From Zopfochytrium polystomum (taxonomy: Eukaryota; Chytridiomycota; Chytridiomycetes; Chytridiales; Chytridiaceae): DNA of 64,000 nucleotides. The position numbers and the translations under genes are program-made. Within the stretch, counting starts at the first letter, position 1. Each line of letters begins with the position of its first letter. Below, piece after piece: positions 45,880 through 55,461 of this stretch. Location of the stretch: the NCBI GenBank assembly GCA_025765615.1, contig JAIVFJ010000253.1, positions 1-64,000 of the forward strand, in the 5' to 3' direction. The notes beneath the pieces are model-generated. The model worked only from the letters and a program-made list of their open reading frames with translations. It was not told the DNA's origin and made no database searches.

Positions 45880-46908
45880 GCGGGGTTTCATCCAAGAGGG
45901 CTTTCCGACACGCAACCATTCCCAAACGTGCCCACTTCTTTCTTCCCCACCAAAACAAAAAGGGCCTCATTTTCTTTTTCTGTCGCACCTTTTTGTTTTT
46001 ACACTCTTCTCGGGGGTTAACAGCAGGGTGCGCTTCTTCATCGCTGTTTGAACTCTTAAGACTTTTCCCTCGTTCCCCCTTTCTACGTAGTATTAGTAAC
46101 TAAGAATATCAGAACACAAGGGAGAGGGTAGTTGTTTTTCGTTTCGTTCTGCTTTGTGCATTTTAGCACCTGTTTCTTTGATGGATTCATCAGGAAGAAA
46201 GGTAAAAAACGATGAGAGAAAGAAGGAAGTGAAACCCGCTGGCGAGTGCGTCATCTTGGACGTCCTTCCCAGCCTCGTGGTACGGTGAAGGTGAGAACAA
46301 CTACGTCCCGGGGGGATCTCCGGCGTCACGGCTGGTCCTGGGGGGATGGGGGGAAGGGTCCGAGGTTGGGTTGCGCGAACAGCCTTCAACCCGACCCCAT
46401 AGGACGCCCCATTCAATAGACTCAACAAGTTTCCATAAATGACTCTCCCCGCAATCGGGATGACATACCCAAGGAGATCGCCACAAGACTGGGCCAATCA
46501 GCACAATGACGCTCCGATGCGCAACACCCACTACCACACTGGCCCTCCTCCATCTTGCAAACGCACTTAGACGTGTGCACACAGGCGGCGAGGCTGACTC
46601 TTCATTCTTTGTGTAAGCCTGCTATTTGCCCTCCTTCACTCTTCGCCCAGATATGCGCAATACAACTGCAGAATAAGAGAGAGAAGTGGGATATGAGTGT
46701 TATCTCAGGAGTCTAATATCAAATGCAATGGAAGCGGTTCAACGCCATTGGACAGACAGATTGTGACCCTATGTCGCTCGGCATGCTGCAGAAGCCCTTG
46801 TTGCCAGCCAGCAGGTTTCACAAAGGTGTAATTTGCCCCAACCAATGGGACGCATTAGCATGTAAACGTAACAGTTTGCATCGCAAAGGATGTCCCTGCA
46901 GCAGGATC
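45879..46908. other. Intergenic
   Basis: No gene supported. A minus-strand frame at 46093-46497 (134 aa) has no recognisable domain. Confidence 0.4.
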
Positions 46909-46913
46909 AAAAG

Positions 46914-47323
46914 TGTAAACAGTCTACTCTCAGTGAGTGAGTGGAAGGAGTGAATGAAGTGGAGATGTGTTTGTGGGTGGTCCTTCTCCCCAAGTTGGAG
47001 AGAAAGAGAAAAAACTCTGTTACAAATTTTGATACATAATGATGATATGCACACTGTGATAGTTGCTAGGCAAGCGTGACTGGCACAGCGTAAAAACCTC
47101 TCCTATATTATCTGCTTGAGCAGAGGAGGAGGAAAACTGTTGACACCAGGTTTCTGTTCCACTTAATACTCAGAGTATTTGTCATCAGCGCAAGCCAGCA
47201 CCCAGATCTGCATTGGCAGTGGCTTGCTCTCCCATGGGCATCGTGAGAATGATAACTGACAGTCACAATAGGTTCAGGTCCGTCTTGTGCCTCTTGTTGC
47301 TAACCAGTCAGTTCCGCCAAACC
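46914..47323. mobile_element. Solo LTR (410 bp) with 5 bp target duplication
   Basis: Full-length member of the LTR family: TGTAAACAGTCTACTC at the left end, GTTCCGCCAAACC at the right (the terminal CA mutated to CC). It is flanked by AAAAG at 46909-46913 and again at 47324-47328. The 5 bp duplication is the size made by LTR-retrotransposon integrases. No internal element sequence is attached, so this is a solo LTR left by recombination. Confidence 0.8.
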
Positions 47324-47389
47324 AAAAGCATGTTTTGGAGTGGAAAGCTGCGTTCACAAACTATAGGGTAATCATGGCTGAGTAACATC

Positions 47390-47835
47390 AACTTTATTTT
47401 CTAACCCAACCGTTCCTTCTGGAACCTTTGGAACGAATAAACAGCAAAACAATAATTACCGTTCTGATGGGAGCGGTTAACTTGGATACAAAAAGAATCA
47501 AGCAACAAACTAACCTTTCCCACGGGAACGGTTAAACATAAAAAACACCCGAGGGGCGCGAAATGCCGCGGGAACGGTTGAGAAGCAAACAAAAAACCAA
47601 CCTTTCCAGACAGAACGGTTAAAGATAAAAAAACTATGAGGGGCGCGAATTGCGATGGGAACTAATTTGGATGCAAAAAAGAATCAACAGCAACAAATTG
47701 ACCGTTCCCAGGGGAACGGTTAAACAAGAAAAATTAAGTGCGCGGAATGCCGTGCAACGGTTGAGAAGTAAACACGAAAAAAACTGCTCCCACGGGAACA
47801 GTTGAAATTAAAAAATGATGAGGGGCGCGAAGTGC
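47390..47835. repeat. Tandem array of palindromic units
   Basis: About four degenerate units of roughly 85-120 bases. Each has an inverted repeat around AACCGTTCC/GGAACGGTT (for example CCGTTCCCAGGGGAACGGTT near 47701), then an A-rich spacer and a GAGGGGCGCGAA-TGCG block. Each palindrome can form a stem of 7-9 pairs with a short loop. Confidence 0.7.
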
Positions 47836-47976
47836 GCCAAGGGCAAAACAACACCAGAAACACAAACCTTTCAAACTGCCAAGTGCAGCCGTCCTGACCA
47901 AAATTTCACGCAAAGTTAGAAACGTCCAGTTCCTTTATTCAAGTGACTTTTCCAATTGTCCGAAAGGTGAAATAAA

Positions 47977-48219
47977 CTAAAACTGGAGAGCTTCAGCTGG
48001 GAAAAAATCAAGTAGAAGCAGGAGCGTACCGCTGCTCTGGATACACTGCAAAAGCTTGACTGGCGCTGGAATAGCAACGCACTGTTTCTGACTCCTGCAC
48101 CACCCCTCTGCACAGTTGATCTTGCTTCTCTTGCGCCCAGCCACCCCGGCCTTCACTGCCGCCCCCCTGCCATCCACATCTCTTCTTCCCAGCTCCCGCA
48201 ACAGGTTGTCCCAGCACTT
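47977..48219 (-). CDS. Possible last exon of an unrecognised gene
   Basis: Minus-strand frame that opens directly at a strong acceptor (CCTTTTTTCAG) and encodes about 80 residues starting KCWDNLLRELGRRDVDGRG, a basic segment (AGRKRSKIN) and a hydrophobic end (SGTLLLLLDFFPAEALQF). I cannot place it in a family. Upstream exons might lie at 48220-48343, but the phase is not settled. Confidence 0.25.
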   Translation of the reverse strand, partial: KCWDNLLRELGRRDVDGRGAAVKAGVAGRKRSKINCAEGWCRSQKQCVAIPAPVKLLQCIQSSGTLLLLLDFFPAEALQF

Positions 48220-48875
48220 CTGAAAAAAGGCAGCTAGGAGCTTTCTGCCGCCGCGGGGGTACGGTGCACGCTGGTGCTCGGAAAGTGAACGGCGTGGCTG
48301 CAGGCGTGAGGGCTGTGATGACAGGCGCGGAGGGCGTCGGCAACGGTGTTGCTGGCGCAGGGGAAGGTGGGACGAAGTCTTTGAGGAGAGGGGATCTATT
48401 TGGGAGGTGCGTTACACGGGTATTTGGAAGAGATTTGAGAAGCGCCCGGTAAGTGGACTTTTGAGGTTGCTGTCGCTTCTCCTTGCAGGAACAGCGAGAG
48501 CGCCTCGCTCGCCGCGCCGTTGCAATTGCATCTTCCCCATTCTCCTGCCCTCACCGACAATCTTCCTGCTTCAGCCTCCCTCACGACTGCCACAACCATC
48601 ACACACTCAGTCCGCTCCCCCTACTCTCTCTTCCCCAACCTCTACCCGCCCCAGCACTTACTAAGCAACCCAACACGCCTAACAAGGTGGTCAGCGGCGT
48701 GGTCAGCGGCGTGGCCGATGGGGCCATGCTGCTACTGGTTGTGAATAAAGTTTCTAATCGACATGCGATAACCGATAAATGTCGCAACTGAGCCCAATAC
48801 GACAACGTTGGACTCTCCAGCATCTTTTTCCGCAATATTGCCGTACGTTATCGCGATAATTACGATTAATTTGTG

Positions 48876-48943
48876 TGTCGCTGGAATTCGAACCCAGACC
48901 GCGATTCCGGTGCGCGGAAATTGTACAGCGCAGCTAAGCGACA
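48876..48943 (-). ncRNA. tRNA-like element
   Basis: On the minus strand the ends TGTCGCT and AGCGACA pair over 7 bases. A T-arm with loop TTCGAAT and a B-box-like GGTTCGAATTCC are present. The D arm and anticodon arm do not fold canonically: two alternative stems compete and no loop has T at position 33 before an anticodon. It is therefore more likely a tRNA pseudogene or tRNA-derived repeat than a working tRNA. Confidence 0.3.
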
Positions 48944-50028
48944 CAATACCGTAAAACGTGTCGATTTGAAACTTTAGTTGTGGACCGCTGCTTGAGCGAG
49001 GAGAGATAGTGAGCCGCGGCGTCTGTTGCGACAGCTTGTGCACGCTTCTTGGCAGCGGCTTGTGTGAGGCAGGCAGTGGCACATCAGCTGTCAGTGCGTC
49101 CAGGTCAGCAGCGGTGTCAGGGAGAGTTGCTTGGTTGCTGCACCTCTCAATCTTTGTCTCACGCTCTCTCACTCACTCACACACACTCTCTCTGTCTTCC
49201 TCTTTTGAGCCACTAAGCAGGAACAGCCCGTTGGGGCATCATACGCTCGTGGCCCACAGTGGGCTGCATCCTCCATCACTTTACCAAACGGCTCTTCGCG
49301 ATTACAATTTGAAAAGCGACCTCTTCCGACTCCGTGCGATCGTAATCCAGTCTTTAAACGAAGGAAGCGAACCGAGGAGAAGACCAAGCTGAAACTGAGG
49401 ACAATTAGGAGAAAACTGAGCCCGACGCTTCCTCCCCCCAAATTACCGGTATTGTCAAAAACAGTAGTACGAGCGCCAAGCTCCGTGGCGTTTGGGACCG
49501 AGACTGCGTTGGGATTTTGTTTCGCGCAGCAATTGAGTTGGTCCCCAAAAAAACGGATAAATACAGTGAAAGTAAAAATTTGCATCGTTTGTGCGGCTTC
49601 TCGGCGGAAGCGGGGCAAACAAGCCGGACGGCGGCGAACAGCCGTTGCTCATCCATTTTTGTCTGCGGCCGCTGTGACATCATCGAGGGATCAGTGGTGT
49701 CTGAGAGGCTGTGTCCGTTTTTGGCGTGGCGCATTGAAGGTCGGGAGAGATTGAGAGGCAGACAGGTATTTACAAGCAAGACAACATTGGTGCGCTTCCG
49801 GCAATAACAGTCAATTGGCCATCACGTCCAATAGGATTTATAATGCATTTTCCGTCTTTCTGCTTCCGGATCAAGCGGGCCGATTTTTATGTGTGTCCGC
49901 TGGCCGCATCTCCGACTTCCTCCCGCAGCAGAGGGAAGAGACCGAACGAGACCGAGCGAGACCGAGCGGCTGGCGGAAAAAGAAAGACAAACTTGGAACC
50001 TAGCATAACAAGACCTTCCCGCAGCATT
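48944..50028. other. Intergenic, upstream of the ADAM-like gene
   Basis: No gene supported. Short CT and CA runs around 49165-49200. Confidence 0.4.
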
Positions 50029-50036
50029 TATAAATA
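50029..50036 (+). promoter_or_regulatory. TATA box of the ADAM-like protease gene
   Basis: TATAAATA-type core, 53-60 bases upstream of ATG 50089. It argues that transcription starts near 50060, so in-frame codons upstream of that point are not translated. Confidence 0.55.
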
Positions 50037-50088
50037 CCATGCCATCATGCCATGCAAGGAAGCAAACAAAGCTTACCAGAGTCCACCG

Positions 50089-52395
50089 ATGCGCATCAAC
50101 GCCTCACCCTCCTCTCCCTCCGCCTCCGTCAGCACCCGCGCACCAATGGCGACGTTCCCCCTTCCTCGTTTCGTCGTCGGTGCCTTCATGTTCCTCGCCG
50201 CCCTTTACCCGCTCCGGTCGCACGCAGGCCACACCGACCTAGCGCCCGTTTCTGACCTGTTTATCAACACCACCCCCTTTTCCATCTACGCCGCAAACGC
50301 GACCCTCTCCTCTGCCATCATGCAAGGCAACTACCTCAATGTGTCCTTCACCGTCGATGGCACCGCCTTCTCCGCATCCTCGCTCACCTCGATCCCCGTC
50401 ACCGCGGTATGGGACCACTCTGCGACATCGACCGTCACCGTCGAACAGGCGGACGGAACAAAGGCCGAGGCTTCCCTGCCGGACGTGCACTACTCCGGGC
50501 TTCTCGACGATGGGTCCGCCTCGGTGCGCGCGACGCTGTACGACGACGGCATCCACCTGGTCGTGTTCAATACGTCGACGGGAAGCCTCTTCCAAGTCGA
50601 CCCCGTCGCGCACATTGCCACTTCTTTTACCGCGGAAGAGCTGGCCGCGATCGGCGGAGCGACCCACGTCTCCCTGGTGCCGTCGACCCGCGGCGCCGGC
50701 GGACCGCTCGTGTTCCACCAGGACCCGGTGACGGGGGAGTACACTTCGACGGTGATCAACACTACCGCCACAGCCGGAGCCGTGCAGCGGCGGGCGACCG
50801 TCGATGTGGCAATCCCGTCGGTGGGCTACGCCCCGCTGTGGACCGATTGCTATCCGAATATCTCGAAGAACCACACGGCGAGGTTGGCGTTCTATGTCAC
50901 GTACGGGACGTTTTTGCAGCTGGACGGGACGGGCGCGACGTCGCCGATAAAGACTCTGGCGAAACTGGGACAGTTGGTGACCGATATGAACATCATTTAC
51001 GAGCACCAGCTCGGCATCACCATTCAGGTGAGACTTTGTTTTGTACCCTCCGTGATGGTGGTAGGAACGATTTGTAATTTCCGTCACATCCAAACCTTCC
51101 AGGTCCACACAAACAACACCCGCGTGATGACGGCGCCGCACACGGCAGCGACTGCCAACTACACGTGGAACTACGGGCCTGGTTACTGCTCAACGTGGAA
51201 CAACGAGGGCGGGACGGCACTGCGCAACTACCTTGCCACGCAACCGCACGACTCCACCGTCACGACCAACTTTCTACTGACGGTCTGCAGCAGCGCTGGC
51301 GGGGAAGTCGGAAACGCAGCGCAGCCGGGCGCCTGCACGGCGGACAACATTGGCGCAGTGGTACTGTCGAGCGGGCTGTGGCTAACGGTAGCGCACGAGC
51401 TCGGCCATAACCTGAATGCGTCACACGCCTTTGAGGAAGGACAGGGCAAGACTGGCGGCGTGATGGACTACTCTGACGGTCGGTACCCAATCGGCACCGG
51501 CTACTACGGCTTCCACCCGGTGTACAACAAGCCAGAGGTGTGCCCGTACCTGACCAAGTACCAAGGCACGGCCTGTCTGCCGCTGTCGTCGACGGTCGTG
51601 GCGTCCACGTGCGGGAACGGAATTATCGAGGGCGCGGAGGACTGCGACCCCGGCCCAGGGCGCACGTCGCCGTGCTGCACATCGGCCTGCAAGTTTGTGA
51701 AGCAGTGCGACTACATGGCGGCCGACTCGGGCGCCGCGGCGTGCTGCTCGACGGACTGCACATTTAAGTCGCCGAGCACGGCGTGCGGGAAACAGAGCAT
51801 GTGCCGCGACGGCGCTTGCGTCGGCGTCATCTGCAACAGCTACTCGAACCTGAACGCGTGCGGGACGGGCGAGTGCACCTTCGGATGCTCGTACGACGGC
51901 GCCACGCAGACCTGCTACCCGGGCTCGCAGTTTGGCTGGAGCGCGCTCACCGCGCCGACCGGGGTGCATTGCGGGTCCGGCGGCACGGGCCAGTGCACCT
52001 CGGCCGGGGTGTGCGCGCCGGCAGCGGGGTCGACGGCCAAGGCCGTCTGCGGCAACGGGATCGTGGAGCCCGGCGAGGCGTGCGACCCGCCGTCGGCGTG
52101 CTGCAGCGCCACGTGCACGTTTGCGACGCCGGCGACACCCTGCGGTGGCGTGCAGTCGTACTGCAGCAACGGCAAGTGCGTGTCGTCTTCGTGCGCCCAG
52201 TACAACAACCTGCGCATTTGCCAGAACGGTAAGACGGAGAACGCGGGGTGCACGTACGGTTGCGATTTTGGCAGTGGGGCTTGCTACAACACTGCGTCGA
52301 TCAGCGGGTTTACTGCGGCCAGCGGGTACGCAGCGGACGGGTCGTTTTGCGCGAGTGGCAAGGTTTGCAAATCGGGCTCCTGTGTCGCTGCTTGA
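50089..52395 (+). CDS. Secreted ADAM-like (M12B) metalloprotease with disintegrin-type Cys-rich region
   Basis: Secreted zinc endopeptidase of the metzincin clan. Exons 50089-51027 and 51103-52395, 743 aa. The signal peptide follows Met-20 (MATFPLPRFVVGAFMFLAAL). A prodomain of about 230 residues precedes the catalytic domain, which carries HELGHNLNASH (from about residue 411; three His ligands and the catalytic Glu) and the Met-turn VMDY (~433). The C-terminal half is Cys-rich: CGNGIIEGAEDCDPG starts a disintegrin-like domain, and CGNGIVEPGEACDPP repeats that opening about 160 residues on. There is no transmembrane segment after the Cys-rich part, so it is secreted rather than membrane-anchored. 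The 75-base intron is a multiple of three without stops. Start: first ATG after the TATA box; ATG 50146 is an alternative giving a cleaner signal peptide. Confidence 0.9.
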   Translation: MRINASPSSPSASVSTRAPMATFPLPRFVVGAFMFLAALYPLRSHAGHTDLAPVSDLFINTTPFSIYAANATLSSAIMQGNYLNVSFTVDGTAFSASSLTSIPVTAVWDHSATSTVTVEQADGTKAEASLPDVHYSGLLDDGSASVRATLYDDGIHLVVFNTSTGSLFQVDPVAHIATSFTAEELAAIGGATHVSLVPSTRGAGGPLVFHQDPVTGEYTSTVINTTATAGAVQRRATVDVAIPSVGYAPLWTDCYPNISKNHTARLAFYVTYGTFLQLDGTGATSPIKTLAKLGQLVTDMNIIYEHQLGITIQVRLCFVPSVMVVGTICNFRHIQTFQVHTNNTRVMTAPHTAATANYTWNYGPGYCSTWNNEGGTALRNYLATQPHDSTVTTNFLLTVCSSAGGEVGNAAQPGACTADNIGAVVLSSGLWLTVAHELGHNLNASHAFEEGQGKTGGVMDYSDGRYPIGTGYYGFHPVYNKPEVCPYLTKYQGTACLPLSSTVVASTCGNGIIEGAEDCDPGPGRTSPCCTSACKFVKQCDYMAADSGAAACCSTDCTFKSPSTACGKQSMCRDGACVGVICNSYSNLNACGTGECTFGCSYDGATQTCYPGSQFGWSALTAPTGVHCGSGGTGQCTSAGVCAPAAGSTAKAVCGNGIVEPGEACDPPSACCSATCTFATPATPCGGVQSYCSNGKCVSSSCAQYNNLRICQNGKTENAGCTYGCDFGSGACYNTASISGFTAASGYAADGSFCASGKVCKSGSCVAA

Positions 52396-52797
52396 CCGAC
52401 ACCGGATCTTCCTCTCCGTTTCTATCTCCTTTGTGCTGTTATCCTTTCTTTCTCGTTTTCAAACTTTAAACTTCGCGCGATTAGATTGCTTACTCTTGTG
52501 CGTCCAAGACGTTTCCTTTCTTCTTCCTTCATCCTTAATCATCGAGTGGGAATTAGCCAACGCTAAAGTGGAGTGGTCTCGACAAGCCGCTGGCTACAAC
52601 AAAGTCGATGGTTGGGAGGGATGAAGGGGTTTCGAATTATAGAGAGTCGAGCTGCTAGTATGGCATCGGAGAATGTACAGAAACGCCGTGATCGCTCGTC
52701 GCAGCAGCAGCTCCACACGACTCCAGCTCCACACAGCTCGCTTTCGAAAAGTAGCAGGTTCTCGTGAGTCAGCCAGAGCTTAGGCGAAAACCACAGT
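52396..52797. other. 3' flank of the ADAM-like gene
   Basis: No gene or strong repeat seen. Confidence 0.4.
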
Positions 52798-53400
52798 TTA
52801 TTTTTTTGCATTCTCACCTCCTTGAAAGTAGAAACTGACCTCACGCACCATCATATTGCAATAGAAAGGAGACATATCAGTGAAACAAGAAGCTTCAACA
52901 TTTGGGTAACAAGTTTGTGGCGTCGTCTTAAGACAAATGCCGTGCTTGGAGACCCTGGCGATCTCTCCGCTGTTCGTTGCTGTAGCGGTAAAATCGTCCT
53001 GCTGCAGCTCCGGCGGGGCGGGGGAAACGGAAGCGAACTGGGCGACGACGGCGGGACCCATGGTGAGGGCGAGCTAGGCGGCGACGGCGTCGAAGGGTTT
53101 CTTGTAGTCGACCTTGACTTTGGCAAAGTCAAAGGATTCGGCCTCGTTGCGCGGCAGGATGCCGAGGATGCCGTACAGGAGGTCTACGGGGAAGCGGCAG
53201 TCGCGCATGCTCGCGAGGAGGAGCGCCATGCGCACGGACGGCTTGGGCACGGACAGAGCGAGGAGTTGGAGGCCGGTTTTGAGGGATTCGCCCGCGGTGA
53301 TGGAGGTGCACGTGTTTATCTCCAGCATCGAGGCCATCCAGACGTGCGCGATGTCGTGCTTGCGCGTCGAAACAACCACCGCTATTTTGGGATGCTTCAT
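52798..53400 (-). pseudogene. HET-domain-like protein remnant
   Basis: Minus-strand frame with HVWMASMLEINTCTSI, then PVDLLYGILGILPRNE and VKVDYKKPFDAVAA. This resembles the region of fungal HET (heterokaryon incompatibility) proteins that reads DkiYgLLGl...i.vDYskpv.evy. A TAG at 53076-53074 interrupts the frame and ALTMGPAVVAQFASV continues after it. The N-terminal HET core is absent; the fragment ends where the oppositely oriented secreted-protein relic starts, which suggests a rearrangement. HET proteins act in self/non-self recognition and cell death, but this copy cannot. Confidence 0.45.
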
Positions 53401-54350
53401 AATCGCGCCTTGGCCCTCACGGCCGTTGTCGCCTTCTCAGCCATGTTTCAAGCGGTCGCGGCCATCAAGCGCGGTGAATTGCTGGGACGGCGCAGCTACC
53501 CAAAACTACATCATGTCCTGGGACTCGTCGTCGACCGGGTGCATGTCCACGTACTGCGGCCCAAAATATGTCACCCAAGTTGGAACGAATTGGTTTTGGG
53601 AGCAGCAGTCCCAAATCAGCTACTACGACGATACCGGCAACCACTTAATAATCAAGATCAATTCCAACTCGAACACCGGGCAGATCAGCCCGGCCGGGTA
53701 TGTCATCGGAGGAAGCCGGCCGGACCTGCATGGGTCCGCGTGGTGGGGCGGCGACAACGAGCGGCTCTACAGCTACAAAGGTTACACGTGCAGGCTAGTG
53801 TACTGGCGGGCTGTTGTTCGTGGGGAACCGATGCAACCATCACTGCACAGTACAACATCTTAGGAGGCGCTATCAAGGACAGGGAAAAGCATTGATACAG
53901 CAGCTTGGCGCAATTGGGAACTCCAGAGCAAAGTACGGCACGCTGTCATCCACTTGCAAGGACACAGGCGACAACGGAGGACCCACAAACTGTGCGAGCA
54001 CGGGCATGCTCGTGGACAAGGTCATGACAGTCTACGGAGTCCCCGGTCCATTCAGGGCGACAGACAGCATTCTCACTCTTCAGCAAGGCTTCGATTTGGG
54101 CTATCCATACGCCAGCCTGGGCCTTGCCGCCACATACGTCGGTTCGCAGTGTGGCGCGGGGGCTGCCACAGCCGGTGTGACGGCGGACACATTTAGCTGG
54201 CTCTTGTCGGCCATGGACTGGAAGGGCCTGCGCTCTTGGTCAGTGGTGCATCTGTCATCGCTTCCGCGATTGGACAGCTGTGCGTTTGACAGAAAGGTGT
54301 TGGCAGCCTTTCGCGGTCGTGAGATTGTGGTGCAGAGGTTGGACTGCTGA
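53393..54350 (+). pseudogene. Frameshifted secreted-protein gene
   Basis: The frame opens with a signal peptide (MLHNRALALTAVVAFSAMFQ, AVAAIKRG), moves to a second frame for NCWDGAATQNYIMSWDSS to GDNERLYSYKGYTC, back to the first for SVLAGCCSWGTDATITAQYN, and to the third for TLSSTCKDTGDNGGPTNCAS through LGYPYASLGLAATYVGSQCG. None of the changes coincides with plausible introns, and there are three, so decay is the simplest explanation. The Cys/Trp/Gly-rich, Asn-rich composition is that of a secreted enzyme or lectin, but I do not recognise the family. Confidence 0.5.
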
Positions 54351-55461
54351 AAAAAAAACCTCACTCCACTGCCTCAGTTTCCCTCTTGATTCTTTCTTTT
54401 AATCCCTGGCCTCGTACTTTTGTGCGGCCCTTACCAATGTTTTGAAATGTTTCCACGAATAATACAGAACCCACGAAAGGAATGATCTCCTCAACGACCC
54501 AAACCGATCTCCCTTCCTTGCCTCCACCACAAATAATGGAGCAATGACTCTATCGGAATTAGCGAAAAGTATCCAAGACAAATGCGTGATGTCCGGTTGA
54601 AGTCCAAACCACCACCTTCTACCGGTCACGGCGAGCAGTGGGGCATCTGCGCAGATTATACTCAGTCTCCGCCAGTTTACCCGGAGGCGAATTCGGTGGT
54701 GTGGTGAGTCGCTGAACCTCCTTCGAGTGAGCGGTCATTTTGACTGAATTGAGTTTCTTCAAGCTGCTCGGCTCCTGCTTCGGCACCAAGAAATTTCGGA
54801 AAGGGTTCAAGTTCGAGGGCAACTTGACTGCAAGTCTCGCCTGTGGTGATAGTCTTGTCTCTGTTGATTTTCCCGGCATCGCTTGGTGAAGGTCGTGATT
54901 GAGCTGGTGTTGGAGCAGATCCGCCGTCCAAACTTTGCCACGACGACTTCGGGCACACGTCGCAGGCAGACGGGCAGTGTCACTGTTGGGACCGGCGAGG
55001 AAGATGTCAGGTAAGGAGAACACGATTGTGCGGGAAGTTGGATTGATTTTCCCAGAGTTTAGGTCAATGGCGGCAGCCGTGGTGGGTTCAGTCGAGCAAG
55101 GAAATAGTTAGACTTACTGGCAGTTTTCCCTGCTGTTCCGGCAAAGGCGACGAAAGTGTGTCCGTGACCTTCTCTCTCATTGTCAGTCTGGTGGAGATCC
55201 CGTGTTGTCGGAAACTTCGCACTGTGTATCCGAGAGTTGGGCTTTTTGGTGATATCGTTTCAGGCGAACTGAAGGAAAGCTCAGTTTGGAAATCTCACTG
55301 TCAGTCCCTCTCTCTCTCTCTCTCTCTCTCTCCCTTCTGTCTTGCAGGTACAAAAGGGGGGCATGAAATAATCATCTGTTAATTATTGTTTCCAACTGCA
55401 ACTGCAAAAACCACAGAACCGCTTAACAATCAATCCTCCAACTACACTCATCAAGCCACCT
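54351..55461. other. Intergenic
   Basis: No gene supported; a minus-strand frame at 54619-55023 (134 aa) is without recognisable domain. A short (CT)n lies at 55308-55332. Confidence 0.4.

Noticed and set aside
47390..47835. CRISPR array
   Set aside because: Units are degenerate palindromes with similar, not unique, spacers, and the host is a eukaryote.
48264..48452. Small Gly/Ala/Val-rich plus-strand frame
   Set aside because: Antisense to a minus-strand frame with a good splice acceptor; composition suggests a shadow.
50239..51141. 300-codon minus-strand frame
   Set aside because: Antisense shadow of the ADAM-like gene prodomain.
53074..53076. UAG read as an amino acid (recoded stop), suggested by TAG inside the HET-like and ankyrin-type frames
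   Set aside because: The membrane protein at 42612-44295 ends in TAG at its natural end, and both TAG-containing genes are otherwise fragmentary, so ordinary decay explains them.
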